Shown here: positions 33,495 through 41,938 of the stretch, piece by piece | How positions within the stretch are numbered: position 1 is the first letter of the stretch | Layout: the number at the start of each line of letters is the position of its first letter | From: Nocardia aurantia | Lineage (GTDB): Bacteria; Actinomycetota; Actinomycetes; Mycobacteriales; Mycobacteriaceae | Direction of reading: 5' to 3' | Assembly: GCF_009604425.1 (NCBI RefSeq) | Contig: NZ_WEGI01000011.1 | Location: forward strand, 362,811-426,810 | DNA length: 64,000 nt | Position numbers and translations under genes: made by a program | Notes under the pieces: model-generated | Told to the model about the DNA's origin: nothing | The model's input: only the letters and a program-made list of their open reading frames with translations | Databases searched by the model: none

Positions 33495-34502
33495 ATGAAG
33501 CTGGCTGTCATCGCTGGTGACGGTATCGGTCCCGAGGTCATCGGCGAGGCCCTCAAGGTGCTCGACGTGGTCGTGCCCGGTGTGACGAAGACCGAGTACG
33601 ACCTCGGCGCCAAGCGGTACCACGCGACCGGCGAGATCCTGCCCGATTCGGTGCTGCCGGAGCTGCGGCAGCACGACGCGATCCTGCTCGGCGCGATCGG
33701 CGATCCGTCGGTGCCCAGCGGCGTGCTGGAGCGCGGTCTGCTGCTGCGCACCCGGTTCGCGCTCGACCATCACGTGAACCTGCGGCCGTCGAAGCTGTAC
33801 CCCGGCGTGACCAGCCCGCTGCGCGGCGACCCCGACATCGACTTCGTCGTCGTGCGTGAGGGCACCGAGGGCCCCTACACGGGCACCGGCGGCGCCATCC
33901 GCGTGGAGACCCCGCACGAGGTGGCCACCGAGGTCAGCACCAACACGCGCTTCGGTGTCGAGCGGGTCGTGCGGTACGCGTTCGACAAGGCGCAGGCGCG
34001 GCGGCGGCATCTGACCCTGGTGCACAAGACCAACGTGCTCACCTTCGCCGGCTCGCTGTGGCTGCGGACCGTCGAACAGGTCGGTACCGAATATCCGGAT
34101 GTGCAGGTCGCGTATCAGCACATCGACGCCGCGACCATCCACATGGTGAACGATCCGGGCCGATTCGACGTGATCGTCACCGACAACCTGTTCGGCGACA
34201 TCATCACCGACCTCGCCGCGGCCGTCTCCGGTGGGATCGGCCTGGCCGCCTCGGGCAACATCGACGCCTCGGGCGTCAACCCGAGCATGTTCGAACCGGT
34301 GCACGGCAGCGCGCCGGATATCGCGGGTCGGTCGAAGGCCGACCCGACCGCGGCGATCCTGTCGGTCTCGCTGCTGCTGAACCATCTCGGCGCGACCGAG
34401 GCGGCCGCCCGCATCGAATCCGCGGTCGCGAAGGATCTGGCCACGCGCTCCGGCGCCGCCTCCACGGTGGCGATCGGCGATCGGATCGCCGCCGCCGTCT
34501 GA
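33495..34502 (+). CDS. leuB: 3-isopropylmalate dehydrogenase
   Basis: A 335-residue decarboxylating dehydrogenase of leucine synthesis. It starts MKLAVIAGDGIGPEV; an upstream in-frame extension to 33447 has no homology. Substrate-binding segments LRTRFALDHHVNLRPSKLYPG, VVREGTEGPYTG and the catalytic Lys in LVHKTNVL, the metal Asp residues in FDVIVTDNLFGDIITDLAA, and the NAD segment EPVHGSAPDIAG are all present. Followed by a terminator. Confidence 0.96.
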   Translation: MKLAVIAGDGIGPEVIGEALKVLDVVVPGVTKTEYDLGAKRYHATGEILPDSVLPELRQHDAILLGAIGDPSVPSGVLERGLLLRTRFALDHHVNLRPSKLYPGVTSPLRGDPDIDFVVVREGTEGPYTGTGGAIRVETPHEVATEVSTNTRFGVERVVRYAFDKAQARRRHLTLVHKTNVLTFAGSLWLRTVEQVGTEYPDVQVAYQHIDAATIHMVNDPGRFDVIVTDNLFGDIITDLAAAVSGGIGLAASGNIDASGVNPSMFEPVHGSAPDIAGRSKADPTAAILSVSLLLNHLGATEAAARIESAVAKDLATRSGAASTVAIGDRIAAAV

Positions 34503-34513
34503 TCGGCGCTCCG

Positions 34514-34553
34514 GGCCCTGCACTCGACAATCGTTCGGGTGCAGGGCCTTTCG
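34514..34553 (+). terminator. Terminator after leuB
   Basis: GGCCCTGCAC pairs with GTGCAGGGCC around a 15-nt loop, followed by TTTCG. Confidence 0.75.
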
Positions 34554-34586
34554 CTCATGCGCGGGTGACGCCGGGACTCCGGCCGC

Positions 34587-34989
34587 TCATTCCGCGACGA
34601 TGGTGACCTGCCACGGCACCGGATCCGGGCAGTCCGTCCCCGGATCCGGGGCACAGGTGCGGGCACTGACCAGCGTGCCGCGCCCCGGCCCGACCACGGT
34701 GAAGATCGACTCCGCCGCGCCCGCCCGCGGCCCTCGCCCGCCGCTGTGCCGCAACACCGCCGGATCCGCCGAAACCGGTGTGTCCCATACCCAGGACCCC
34801 TGCGCGTCGTGCCCGCCGACGAGCAGCACCCGCACGAGATCACCCGGCCCGGCGGTGATCGTGCGGGTGCTGCTCGTCGCGGTTGCCGAGCATGATCAAC
34901 GTCGGCTCGTCGGCATGCGCCGGGGCCGGACCGAACAAGGGAATCGCGACCGCCAGGGCCGCGAGGACCGAACGCGTGAACTTCGACAT
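34587..34989 (-). pseudogene. Frameshifted paralog of the small secreted protein at 14566-14979
   Basis: A start with a fine AGGAGGG site gives MSKFTRSVLAALAVAIPL, a signal peptide, and LIMLGNRDE, then runs into a stop in that frame. The next frame continues as TRTITAGPGDLVRVLL, GSWVWDTP and PWQVTIVAE. Joined, the two halves align along their whole length with the paralog (GDDGRTIMVAPGD, WIWDVP, LPWKVLVFV). One extra base near 34868-34885 explains the break. It is either a recent pseudogene or a sequencing error. The mature protein keeps Cys in RTCAPDP and TDCPDP. Confidence 0.75.
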
Positions 34990-35204
34990 CGCCCTCCTAC
35001 TCGGGTGTACCGATCGACGGCAGAGCAAGAACCACGAAACGCGCAGGAACCGTACCGTGCGGCGTTCACGGTCCGTCCACAGGCCTGGCGGCGCGCGCGG
35101 TGACGGGCCGCTGACCTGCTCGGATAGCATCGGTGGATACACGTCGGGCCGTGTACCGTTCGCGACGTGTGACGGGTGATCGACAGCACGACATCGGAGG
35201 CGCT

Positions 35205-35807
35205 ATGACGGCGGAGCAGGCAACCTCCACCGCAGGATTCGGCCCCTACACTGTGCTGGATCTGCACGAGATGCCGGAGGACGGCAAGGGGTTCGAGCTC
35301 GAGGACGGGTGGTTGATCGAGGTGGCGGCGGGGGCTCGACACCATTGGATCGGGCGGAGGCTGGCCCGGATCATCGAGGCGGCAGCGGCGGGTCGCCCGA
35401 TGGTCGTGCTGGATGGCGGGGAGTGGGAAGTGAGCACGCCGGCCGGGGTGCGCAAGCCGGATGTGTTCGTAGTGCCCAGCGAGGTGGCACGGGCGTCGAT
35501 CGTGGACGCATCGCCGGGGCTCATCCCCGGCACCGAGATCCTGCTCGTCGTCGAGGTGATCTCGCCCGGCAGCGGTAGTGAGCGTACGGACCGGGTGCGC
35601 AAGGTCCGTGAATATGCAGCACTCGGTATCCCGCAGTACTGGATGGTCGAGCCGCATCCCGCGGTCCGGGTCCATCGGGCCGTCCTGGACGGTCCGACCT
35701 ACCATTGGCTGCCGGTCGTGTCCGAGGGTAACGAGTTCATCGCAGATATCGAGGCGGACAAGACCTTTCGGGTGAACTTCGATCCCGCAGTACTCGCCGA
35801 GTTCTGA
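35205..35807 (+). CDS. Uma2-family (DUF820) putative restriction-endonuclease-fold protein
   Basis: A 200-residue PD-(D/E)xK-fold protein of the Uma2 family. Fold residues: RKPDVFVVPS (Asp), LLVVEVISPGS (Glu) and RVRKVREYAALGIPQYWMVEP (Lys and the conserved Y-W-x-V-x-P end). The family is abundant in cyanobacteria and actinobacteria and its cellular role is uncertain. Starts at ATG after CGGAGG. Single gene. Confidence 0.85.
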   Translation: MTAEQATSTAGFGPYTVLDLHEMPEDGKGFELEDGWLIEVAAGARHHWIGRRLARIIEAAAAGRPMVVLDGGEWEVSTPAGVRKPDVFVVPSEVARASIVDASPGLIPGTEILLVVEVISPGSGSERTDRVRKVREYAALGIPQYWMVEPHPAVRVHRAVLDGPTYHWLPVVSEGNEFIADIEADKTFRVNFDPAVLAEF

Positions 35808-36397
35808 TCCGCCCGCCGCCCCGGCATCTGCCGGGCGTAGAAATCCTTATCTCCGAGTAGGTTTCGTACTCCGTGTATGCCGCTTTGTCATGCTCGCGAG
35901 GTATCACCGGTTCGGTTGACGATCGAAGCCCGGGTGCGGGATGAGCAAGGGGGGCAATGCATCCGAGGGCATCCGGTATGCGAGAATATGTTTGTAGCTC
36001 CAACCGTTTGGGTACCGAAACTTCCCCGGGTGCCGGGCGGCCGGGGAGCTCGTGCCCCGGGTGCCGGATGTGGTCGATACCAACATGGTTCGGACGCCAC
36101 CGTCGATCCGGGTGATCGATCGGCCGGCTGCCGCGCACCGAGTTCTCCTCTACTCGTGGGCATCTGAATCGATCGGATCTCGGATTTGTTGCGCCGGGGT
36201 GACGTTCTCGTCCGGGCGCACCCGGTTCCGGGGCTGCGATCCGGGTGTCCCGGAAAGAGATTTTCGGGGCCCAGCGAACTCGTGGCATCCGCCGGGGGCG
36301 CTCGCTCGGCGTTAGCCGGTGCCTCGCGGCGGGCGCGGAGCCGGCCACACCCCCGCTCGAATACGGCTGCGCGAGCGGGCGTGTGACGGTCGGCGGG
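35808..36397. other. Gene-poor region
   Basis: About 590 bp between the Uma2 gene and the MFS gene, convergent orientation. No frame has coding character and I find no hairpin or repeat of note. The middle is AT-richer around 35960-36000, which could be a degraded gene. Confidence 0.5.
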
Positions 36398-37627
36398 TCA
36401 GGCCGCCGCGGGGACGCGGGAGCGGTCCCGCGGCACCAGCGGGACGGCGGCGGCCGCCAGGAGGGCGGCGGCCAGGTAGGCCGACGGGAAGCCCGCCGCG
36501 GTGATCAGGGCGCCGAACACCGGGGCGATGGCCGCGGCGGCCAGGTTCTGGCCGGTGTTCTGGATGCCCAGACCGCGTCCGCTCCAATAGGGTCCGGCGA
36601 TCTCGGCGACGGCGGTGAAGGCCAAACCGTTGTCCGCCACCGTGATCACCGATGCCACCGCCAGGATGGGCAGCGCGAGCCACCACCAGTGCAGCCAGGC
36701 GGTCAGGGCCAGGCCCGCCATCGAGAACACCGCCGCGACGGCCACCGTGCGCAACGGCCGCAGCCGGCTGCCCACCCGGTCCGACCAGGCGCCCGCGCCG
36801 ATGCGGCCCGCGGCGCCCAGCAGCTGGGTGCCGGTGACCACGGCGCCCGCCGCGGTCAGGGACAGGTGCGCGTCGCGGTGCAGCCACAGCAGCGCGAAGG
36901 TCCACACCGTGGACTGCGGGATCACCAGCAGCACCGACACCAGGTGGATGCGCCACAACGTGCCGTCGCCGCGATAGGGATTGGCGGGGCGGGCGTCGTC
37001 GGCGGGCGCGGGCCGCGGCGGGTCGGCGATGCCGAGCAGGCAGCCGATCGCCGCCACCCCGGCCATCGTCGCGGGGATCAGGATCGCGGCGGAAAACCCG
37101 TGTGCCGCAGCGACGGCCGGGATCGTCAGAGCGCCGACGGCCACCCCCAGCGGCTGCGCGGTCTGCCGGATCCCCATCGCCAGGCCACGCTGATCGGCGG
37201 GGAACCAGCCCACGATCACCCGGCCGCTGGCCCCGTTGGTGCTGCCCGCGCCCAGTCCGGCCAGGAACAGCAGCGCGCCCAGCAGGACATAGCCCGACCC
37301 CGGGACGGTGTGCCCGGCCGGGTACGCCGCCATGGACGCCGCCGCTCCGGCGCCGGCGGCGCAGGTCAGCGCGGGCCCGGCCACCAGCGCGGCGCGTTCG
37401 CCGAACCGGTCCACCACGTAGCCCCAGGCGATCAGGGTGCACACCAGGCCCACGGTCGGCATGGAGACCAGCAGACCCGCTGTGGCCAAAGGCATTCCGC
37501 GATCGGTCAAGGCGGGCAACAGGAACGGGGTGCCGTTGACGATCACGGCGCTGGAACCCTGTGCGAACACGCCGAGGCCGAGCATGCTCCACCGGCGGGT
37601 CACGCTGATCGTGGTCACGGCGGTCAT
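36398..37627 (-). CDS. MFS transporter
   Basis: A 409-residue major facilitator with twelve predicted membrane helices. The loop between helices 2 and 3 reads GYVVDRFGERAALVAG, the conserved MFS D-R-x-G-R motif, and the second half repeats it at WSDRVGSRLRPLR. Helix 5 region GMGIRQTAQPLGVAVG and others suit an exporter or small-acid uptake system; the substrate is unknown. Same place as the Rv2994-type MFS gene in mycobacteria. Divergent from the FAH family gene by 170 bp. Confidence 0.88.
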   Translation of the reverse strand: MTAVTTISVTRRWSMLGLGVFAQGSSAVIVNGTPFLLPALTDRGMPLATAGLLVSMPTVGLVCTLIAWGYVVDRFGERAALVAGPALTCAAGAGAAASMAAYPAGHTVPGSGYVLLGALLFLAGLGAGSTNGASGRVIVGWFPADQRGLAMGIRQTAQPLGVAVGALTIPAVAAAHGFSAAILIPATMAGVAAIGCLLGIADPPRPAPADDARPANPYRGDGTLWRIHLVSVLLVIPQSTVWTFALLWLHRDAHLSLTAAGAVVTGTQLLGAAGRIGAGAWSDRVGSRLRPLRTVAVAAVFSMAGLALTAWLHWWWLALPILAVASVITVADNGLAFTAVAEIAGPYWSGRGLGIQNTGQNLAAAAIAPVFGALITAAGFPSAYLAAALLAAAAVPLVPRDRSRVPAAA

Positions 37628-37797
37628 CTGCTCACCTCTGCATCTCATATATTGGGATTCAAGTCTTACTCCTTGAACACGAGGCCAACCGTACACCCCC
37701 GGCGCAACCGATATCCCCTCGCCCGATCCGGCGACGCGCGGTACCGCCGCAGACCGGGTGGTCCGGCGTATCAGGGCAGGTGGATAGACTGCGAGCC

Positions 37798-38571
37798 ATG
37801 CGTCTAGGTCGTGTAGCCAGCCCGGATGGGCTCGCGTTCGTCAGCATCGAGGGATCCGATGCCCAGACGATCGCCCGTGAAATCGCCGATCACCCGTTCG
37901 GCACACCCACGTTCACCGGTCGCAGCTGGCCGCTGGCGGACGTCCGGTTGCTCGCGCCGATCCTGGCCAGCAAGGTGGTCTGCATCGGCAAGAACTACGC
38001 CGCGCACGCCCGCGAGATGGGTGGGGAGGCGCCGGCGGATCCGGTGATCTTCATCAAGCCGAGTACTTCGATCAACAACCCGAACTCGCCGATCCTGTTG
38101 CCGCCCAGTTCGTCTCAGGTGGACTACGAAGGCGAGCTGGCCGTGGTGATCGGCCGCCCGTGCCGGGACGTGCCGGCGCAGCGCGCCCAGGACGTGATCC
38201 TCGGGTACACCGTCGCCAACGACGTCACCGCCCGTGACCAGCAGCGGCACGACGGGCAGTGGACCCGTGGCAAGGGCCACGACACCTTCTGCCCGCTCGG
38301 CCCGTGGATCGAAACCGACCTGGATCCCTCGGATCTCGAACTCGTCACCGAACTCGACGGCGAGGTCCGCCAGCGCAGCCGGACGTCCCTTCTGCTGCAC
38401 GACATTCCGAAGCAGATCGAATGGATATCCGCGGTCATGACGTTGCTTCCCGGTGACGTGATCCTCACCGGCACCCCGGAAGGTGTAGGACCGATGAAAG
38501 ATGGGCAAACCGTTTCCGTGACGGTCGAGGGTATCGGTACCCTGACCAATCCCGTTGCCGCCAAACGCTGA
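37798..38571 (+). CDS. Fumarylacetoacetate hydrolase family protein
   Basis: A 257-residue FAH-fold enzyme. The metal-binding acids are in DYEGELAVVIGR and VANDVTARDQQ, after the conserved SKVVCIGKNYAAHAREMG and FIKPSTSINNP segments; the end ILTGTPEGVGPMKDG is typical. Members hydrolyse or decarboxylate 2,4-dioxo acids or oxaloacetate; the exact substrate is uncertain. It sits 15 bp before gltX, the conserved order in this group. Confidence 0.92.
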   Translation: MRLGRVASPDGLAFVSIEGSDAQTIAREIADHPFGTPTFTGRSWPLADVRLLAPILASKVVCIGKNYAAHAREMGGEAPADPVIFIKPSTSINNPNSPILLPPSSSQVDYEGELAVVIGRPCRDVPAQRAQDVILGYTVANDVTARDQQRHDGQWTRGKGHDTFCPLGPWIETDLDPSDLELVTELDGEVRQRSRTSLLLHDIPKQIEWISAVMTLLPGDVILTGTPEGVGPMKDGQTVSVTVEGIGTLTNPVAAKR

Positions 38572-38586
38572 TCGAGGAGGGCAGAC

Positions 38587-40059
38587 ATGACCGACGTCAG
38601 AGTTCGCTTCTGTCCGTCACCGACCGGCACCCCGCATGTCGGTCTGATCCGGACGGCGCTGTTCAACTGGGCGTTCGCCCGCCACTTCGGCGGCGCGTTC
38701 GTCTTCCGCATCGAAGACACCGATGCCGCACGGGATTCGGAGGAGTCGTACCGCGCCCTGCTGGACGCGCTGCGCTGGCTCGGCCTCACCTGGGACGAGG
38801 GGCCGGAGATCGGCGGCTCGTTCGGCCCGTACCGGCAGTCGCTGCGCCGTGACATCCACCGGGATGTGGTGCGGCGCTTGCTCGAGGCGGGGGAGGCCTA
38901 CGAATCCTTCTCCACACCAGAGGAAGTCGAGGCCCGGCATCGGGCCGCCGGTCGCGACCCGAAACTCGGCTACGACAACTTCGATCGCGAGTTGTCCGCG
39001 GAGCGGGTGGCCGCGTACAAGGCCGAGGGGCGGCCGGTGGTGATCCGGTTGCGGATGCCCGATCGCGACATCACCTGGCGCGATCTGGTGCGCGGCGAGA
39101 CCACCTTCAAGGCCGGGGTGGTGCCCGACTACGCGCTCACCCGCGGCACCGGTGATCCGCTGTACACGCTGGTCAATCCGGTCGACGACGCGATGATGCG
39201 GATCACCCACGTGTTGCGTGGCGAGGATCTGTTGTCGTCCACGCCGCGGCAGATCGCGTTGCACGAGGCGTTGCAGCGGATCGGCGTTTCCGAGTTCACC
39301 CCGCAGTTCGGTCACCTGCCGTTCGTGATGGGGCAGGGCAACAAGAAGTTGTCCAAGCGCGATCCCGAGTCGAATCTGTTCCTGCATCGCGACCGGGGAT
39401 TCATCCCTGAGGGTTTGCTGAATTACCTGGCTTTGCTCGGCTGGAGCCTCGCCGACGACCACGACGTCTTCTCGATGGCCGAGATGGTCGAGGCCTTCGA
39501 CATATCGAAAGTGAATTCGAATCCCGCCCGCTTCGACCAGAAGAAGGCGGACGCTCTCAACGCCGAGCACATTCGTTTGCTGGATCCGGGTGATTTCACC
39601 CGGCGGCTGCGCGAGTACCTCACCGAGCACGGGCACATCGGCGCGGAGGTGGACGAGAAGGTTTTCGCCGCCGCGGCGGAGTTGGTGCAGACCCGTATCG
39701 TGGTGCTGGCCGATGCCTGGGACCTGCTGAAGTTCCTGTTCCGCCCGGAAACCGAGTTCACGGTGGATCCGGCGGCGGCGGAAAAGAATCTCGGACCGGA
39801 TGCGGCGCCGGTGTTGCAGGCCGCCATCGCGGCGCTGGAGGGCCTTTCCGAGTGGACCGCGCCCCGGCTCGAGGATGTGCTGAAAACGGCACTGGTGGAC
39901 GATCTGGGGCTCAAACCGCGCAAAGCCTTCGCGCCGGTGCGGGTCGCGGTGACCGGATCGCACATCAGCCCGCCGCTGTACGAGTCGCTGGAACTGCTGG
40001 GCCGGGAGATCACCATGGACCGCCTGCGGGCCGCCTCGGTCCTCACCGCCGCGCTCTAG
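38587..40059 (+). CDS. gltX: Glutamyl-tRNA synthetase
   Basis: A 490-residue class I aminoacyl-tRNA synthetase that charges tRNA-Glu. The HIGH motif is PSPTGTPHVGL near residue 10 and the KMSKS motif is KKLSKRDPES near residue 255; a C-terminal helical anticodon-binding domain follows. Starts at ATG after GAGGAGGGCAGAC. tRNA-Gln and tRNA-Glu genes lie just downstream; in actinobacteria without GlnRS this enzyme may also charge tRNA-Gln with Glu. Confidence 0.97.
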   Translation: MTDVRVRFCPSPTGTPHVGLIRTALFNWAFARHFGGAFVFRIEDTDAARDSEESYRALLDALRWLGLTWDEGPEIGGSFGPYRQSLRRDIHRDVVRRLLEAGEAYESFSTPEEVEARHRAAGRDPKLGYDNFDRELSAERVAAYKAEGRPVVIRLRMPDRDITWRDLVRGETTFKAGVVPDYALTRGTGDPLYTLVNPVDDAMMRITHVLRGEDLLSSTPRQIALHEALQRIGVSEFTPQFGHLPFVMGQGNKKLSKRDPESNLFLHRDRGFIPEGLLNYLALLGWSLADDHDVFSMAEMVEAFDISKVNSNPARFDQKKADALNAEHIRLLDPGDFTRRLREYLTEHGHIGAEVDEKVFAAAAELVQTRIVVLADAWDLLKFLFRPETEFTVDPAAAEKNLGPDAAPVLQAAIAALEGLSEWTAPRLEDVLKTALVDDLGLKPRKAFAPVRVAVTGSHISPPLYESLELLGREITMDRLRAASVLTAAL

Positions 40060-40276
40060 GCGCGGGTGTCGTCCGGGCGGGCCCACCGCCGCGTTCGCGG
40101 CCCGGCCCGGTCCTGGACCGACGGAGGCGGGGGAGCGAAGCGGAGGCCGAAGACCCAGCAAAACAACCCCTCTGACCACACGATTTGTATAACACCCGGA
40201 TCTCTTTGGTAGTCTTCTCCTCGGCCGGAAACGAGGTCGGAAGCCCCCACGAGGGAGCGGCCGAGGGTCCGGTTAT

Positions 40277-40348
40277 TGGGGTATGGTGTAATTGGCAACA
40301 CAGCTGATTCTGGTTCAGCCGTTCTAGGTTCGAGTCCTGGTACCCCAG
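40277..40348 (+). tRNA. tRNA-Gln (CTG)
   Basis: A 72-nt cloverleaf: acceptor TGGGGTA/TACCCCA, anticodon stem GCTGA/TCAGC with loop TTCTGGT giving anticodon CTG, and T-loop GTTCGAGTC. CCA is not encoded. Confidence 0.95.
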
Positions 40349-40372
40349 CTTTGGAGTTATCTCCAAAATCCT

Positions 40373-40445
40373 GGTCCCGTCGTCTAGCGGCCTAGGACGC
40401 CGCCCTCTCAAGGCGGTAGCGCGGGTTCAAATCCCGTCGGGACTA
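40373..40445 (+). tRNA. tRNA-Glu (CTC)
   Basis: A 73-nt cloverleaf: acceptor GGTCCCG/CGGGACT with a terminal G-T pair as in mycobacterial tRNA-Glu, D-arm GTCTAGCGGCCTAGGAC, anticodon stem CCGCC/GGCGG with loop CTCTCAA giving CTC, T-loop GTTCAAATC, discriminator A. It follows the tRNA-Gln by 24 bp, probably on one transcript. Confidence 0.95.
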
Positions 40446-40451
40446 CTCGAA

Positions 40452-40485
40452 AGAGGCCCTCCGGCAATTGCCGGAGGGCCTTTCT
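40452..40485 (+). terminator. Terminator after the tRNA pair
   Basis: AGGCCCTCCGGCAA followed directly by its complement TTGCCGGAGGGCCT, then TTCTCGT; with the preceding GAAAG it forms a long stem ending the tRNA transcript. Confidence 0.85.
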
Positions 40486-40546
40486 CGTATCGAAGCAGTG
40501 GCGCCGTGGCGATTCCGGTGCCGCGGCTACCGGATGCCGCGGCCGC

Positions 40547-41047
40547 TCAGTCCTGTCGCGGCCAGGTGCTGCCGCCCGGCGGCATCGCGGGCATACCGAG
40601 CTTGCGGTGGTCCCAGCTGCGCGTCCGCTCGGCCACCAGCCGGACCGCGACCCGCTTGTTCAGCATGGCCTCGACCAGCGGCCGGGACTCTTCGGTGTAC
40701 GGCGCGGTGTAGCGCTCCCAGACGCTGACCCCCACCCGGAACAGGGCCTCCGGATCGTCGACGATCTCCGCGCGGCCCTCGATCGAGACCCCGCGCAGCT
40801 GGTCGTAGCTGTCGCCGGCCTCGACCAGCACCGTCACCCGGGGATCGCGGCGCAGGTTGACCGCCTTCTGCGACTTCGCCTTCGTCTCCAGCCAGATCTC
40901 GCCGTCCACCAGGCCGTACCACATCGCGGTCAGGTGCGGCAGGCCCGATTTGCCCACGGTGGCCAGCGTGAGAATGCGGGAAGAGCCGAGGAAATCCCCG
41001 ATCTCGGACTCGTCCATGACGATCTGTGCGCGTTGATTCGCTCCCAT
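40547..41047 (-). CDS. PPOX-class (pyridoxamine 5'-phosphate oxidase fold) F420/flavin-binding protein
   Basis: A 166-residue split-barrel protein starting MGANQRAQIV; a longer frame overlaps the IclR gene and is rejected. The pattern SSRILTLATVGKSGLPHLTAMWYGLVDG, then FETKAKSQKAVNLRRDPRVTVLVEAG-type segments, is typical of the TIGR03618-like F420-dependent branch. It likely binds F420 or FMN in the cytosol; substrate unknown. Same position as Rv2991 in mycobacteria. Confidence 0.82.
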   Translation of the reverse strand: MGANQRAQIVMDESEIGDFLGSSRILTLATVGKSGLPHLTAMWYGLVDGEIWLETKAKSQKAVNLRRDPRVTVLVEAGDSYDQLRGVSIEGRAEIVDDPEALFRVGVSVWERYTAPYTEESRPLVEAMLNKRVAVRLVAERTRSWDHRKLGMPAMPPGGSTWPRQD

Positions 41048-41090
41048 GCGCCGACTGTACTTTACGGCGTACGCGAGAACGTGAAACCGG

Positions 41091-41792
41091 TTACAGCCGC
41101 TTGTGCAGCGCGTCCGCCGCCGCCACCAGATCCGCCGCCCAGCGCGCGCCGGGCCGCCGGCCCATCCGATCGATCGGCCCGGAGACCGAGACCGCGGCAA
41201 CCACGGCCCCCGCCGAGTCCCGGACCGGTGCGGAGACGCTCGCCACGCCCGCCGCGCGCTCCGCGGCGCTCTGCGCCCAGCCGCGCCGCCGCACCTCGGC
41301 CAGGGCGCGTTCGCCGAACACCGCGTCGGCCAGCACCGCCTGCTGCAGGTCGGGATCGGCCCAGGCCAGCAGCACCTTGGCGGCCGAGCCCGCGGTCAGC
41401 GGCAGGCGCGCGCCGACCGGGACGGTGTCGCGCAGGCCCGAGGCGGGTTCCACCGCGGCCAGGCACACCCGCGAGTGGCCGTCGCGGCGGTAGATCTGCA
41501 CACTCTCCCCGGTGATCTCGCGCAGCCGGGGCAGCACGGCGGCGGCCGCGTCCAGCAGGGGATCCCCGGCGGTGCTGGCCAGTTCCGACAGCGCGGGCCC
41601 CGGGCGCCACTGGCCGGCGGCGTCGCGGGCGAGCATCCGGTGCACCTCCAGGCCCACGGCCAGGCGATGTGCGGTGGCGCGAGGCAGTCCGGTGCGGGTG
41701 CACAGCTCGTTGAGTCCGCAGGGCTGCTCGGCCACCGCCCGGAGTACGGCCATGGCTTTGTCGAGTACCCCGATGCCGCTATGCTGTCTCAT
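41091..41792 (-). CDS. IclR-family regulator, LtbR-like
   Basis: A 233-residue IclR protein. The winged helix is VLRAVAEQPCGLNELCTRTGLPRATAHRL, followed by a GAF-like effector domain with CLAAVEPASGLRDTVPVG and a C-terminal ASVSAPVRDSAGAVVAAVSVSGP. Divergent from leuC, where the corynebacterial ortholog LtbR represses leuB and leuCD. Control of leucine genes is inferred from this position. Confidence 0.87.
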   Translation of the reverse strand: MRQHSGIGVLDKAMAVLRAVAEQPCGLNELCTRTGLPRATAHRLAVGLEVHRMLARDAAGQWRPGPALSELASTAGDPLLDAAAAVLPRLREITGESVQIYRRDGHSRVCLAAVEPASGLRDTVPVGARLPLTAGSAAKVLLAWADPDLQQAVLADAVFGERALAEVRRRGWAQSAAERAAGVASVSAPVRDSAGAVVAAVSVSGPIDRMGRRPGARWAADLVAAADALHKRL

Positions 41793-41806
41793 AGAACGAT
41801 ATTAAG

Positions 41807-41823
41807 ATCTCATACTCTGAGAT
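41807..41823. promoter_or_regulatory. Inverted repeat between the IclR gene and leuC
   Basis: ATCTCA-TACTC-TGAGAT, perfect 6-bp arms around 5 nt, 15 bp from the IclR start and 116 bp from leuC. A candidate operator for the IclR regulator. Confidence 0.55.
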
Positions 41824-41938
41824 TACAAGCGGCGAATCGCAGGTCCGGCCTCCCCGGTCGGCGAGGAGCTCGAAAACAGGAAGTGTCGTCGCGCCGCCAG
41901 CCCCGGCGCGGCGGCTGTCTACCGGAAGGTGAGCGGAC

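Noticed and set aside
35877..36348. Small genes in the gap before the MFS transporter
   Set aside because: Frames on both strands lack start sites, domain patterns and consistent codon use.
40146..40276. Attachment site at the tRNA genes
   Set aside because: No integrase and no second copy of a tRNA 3' end was seen in the window.
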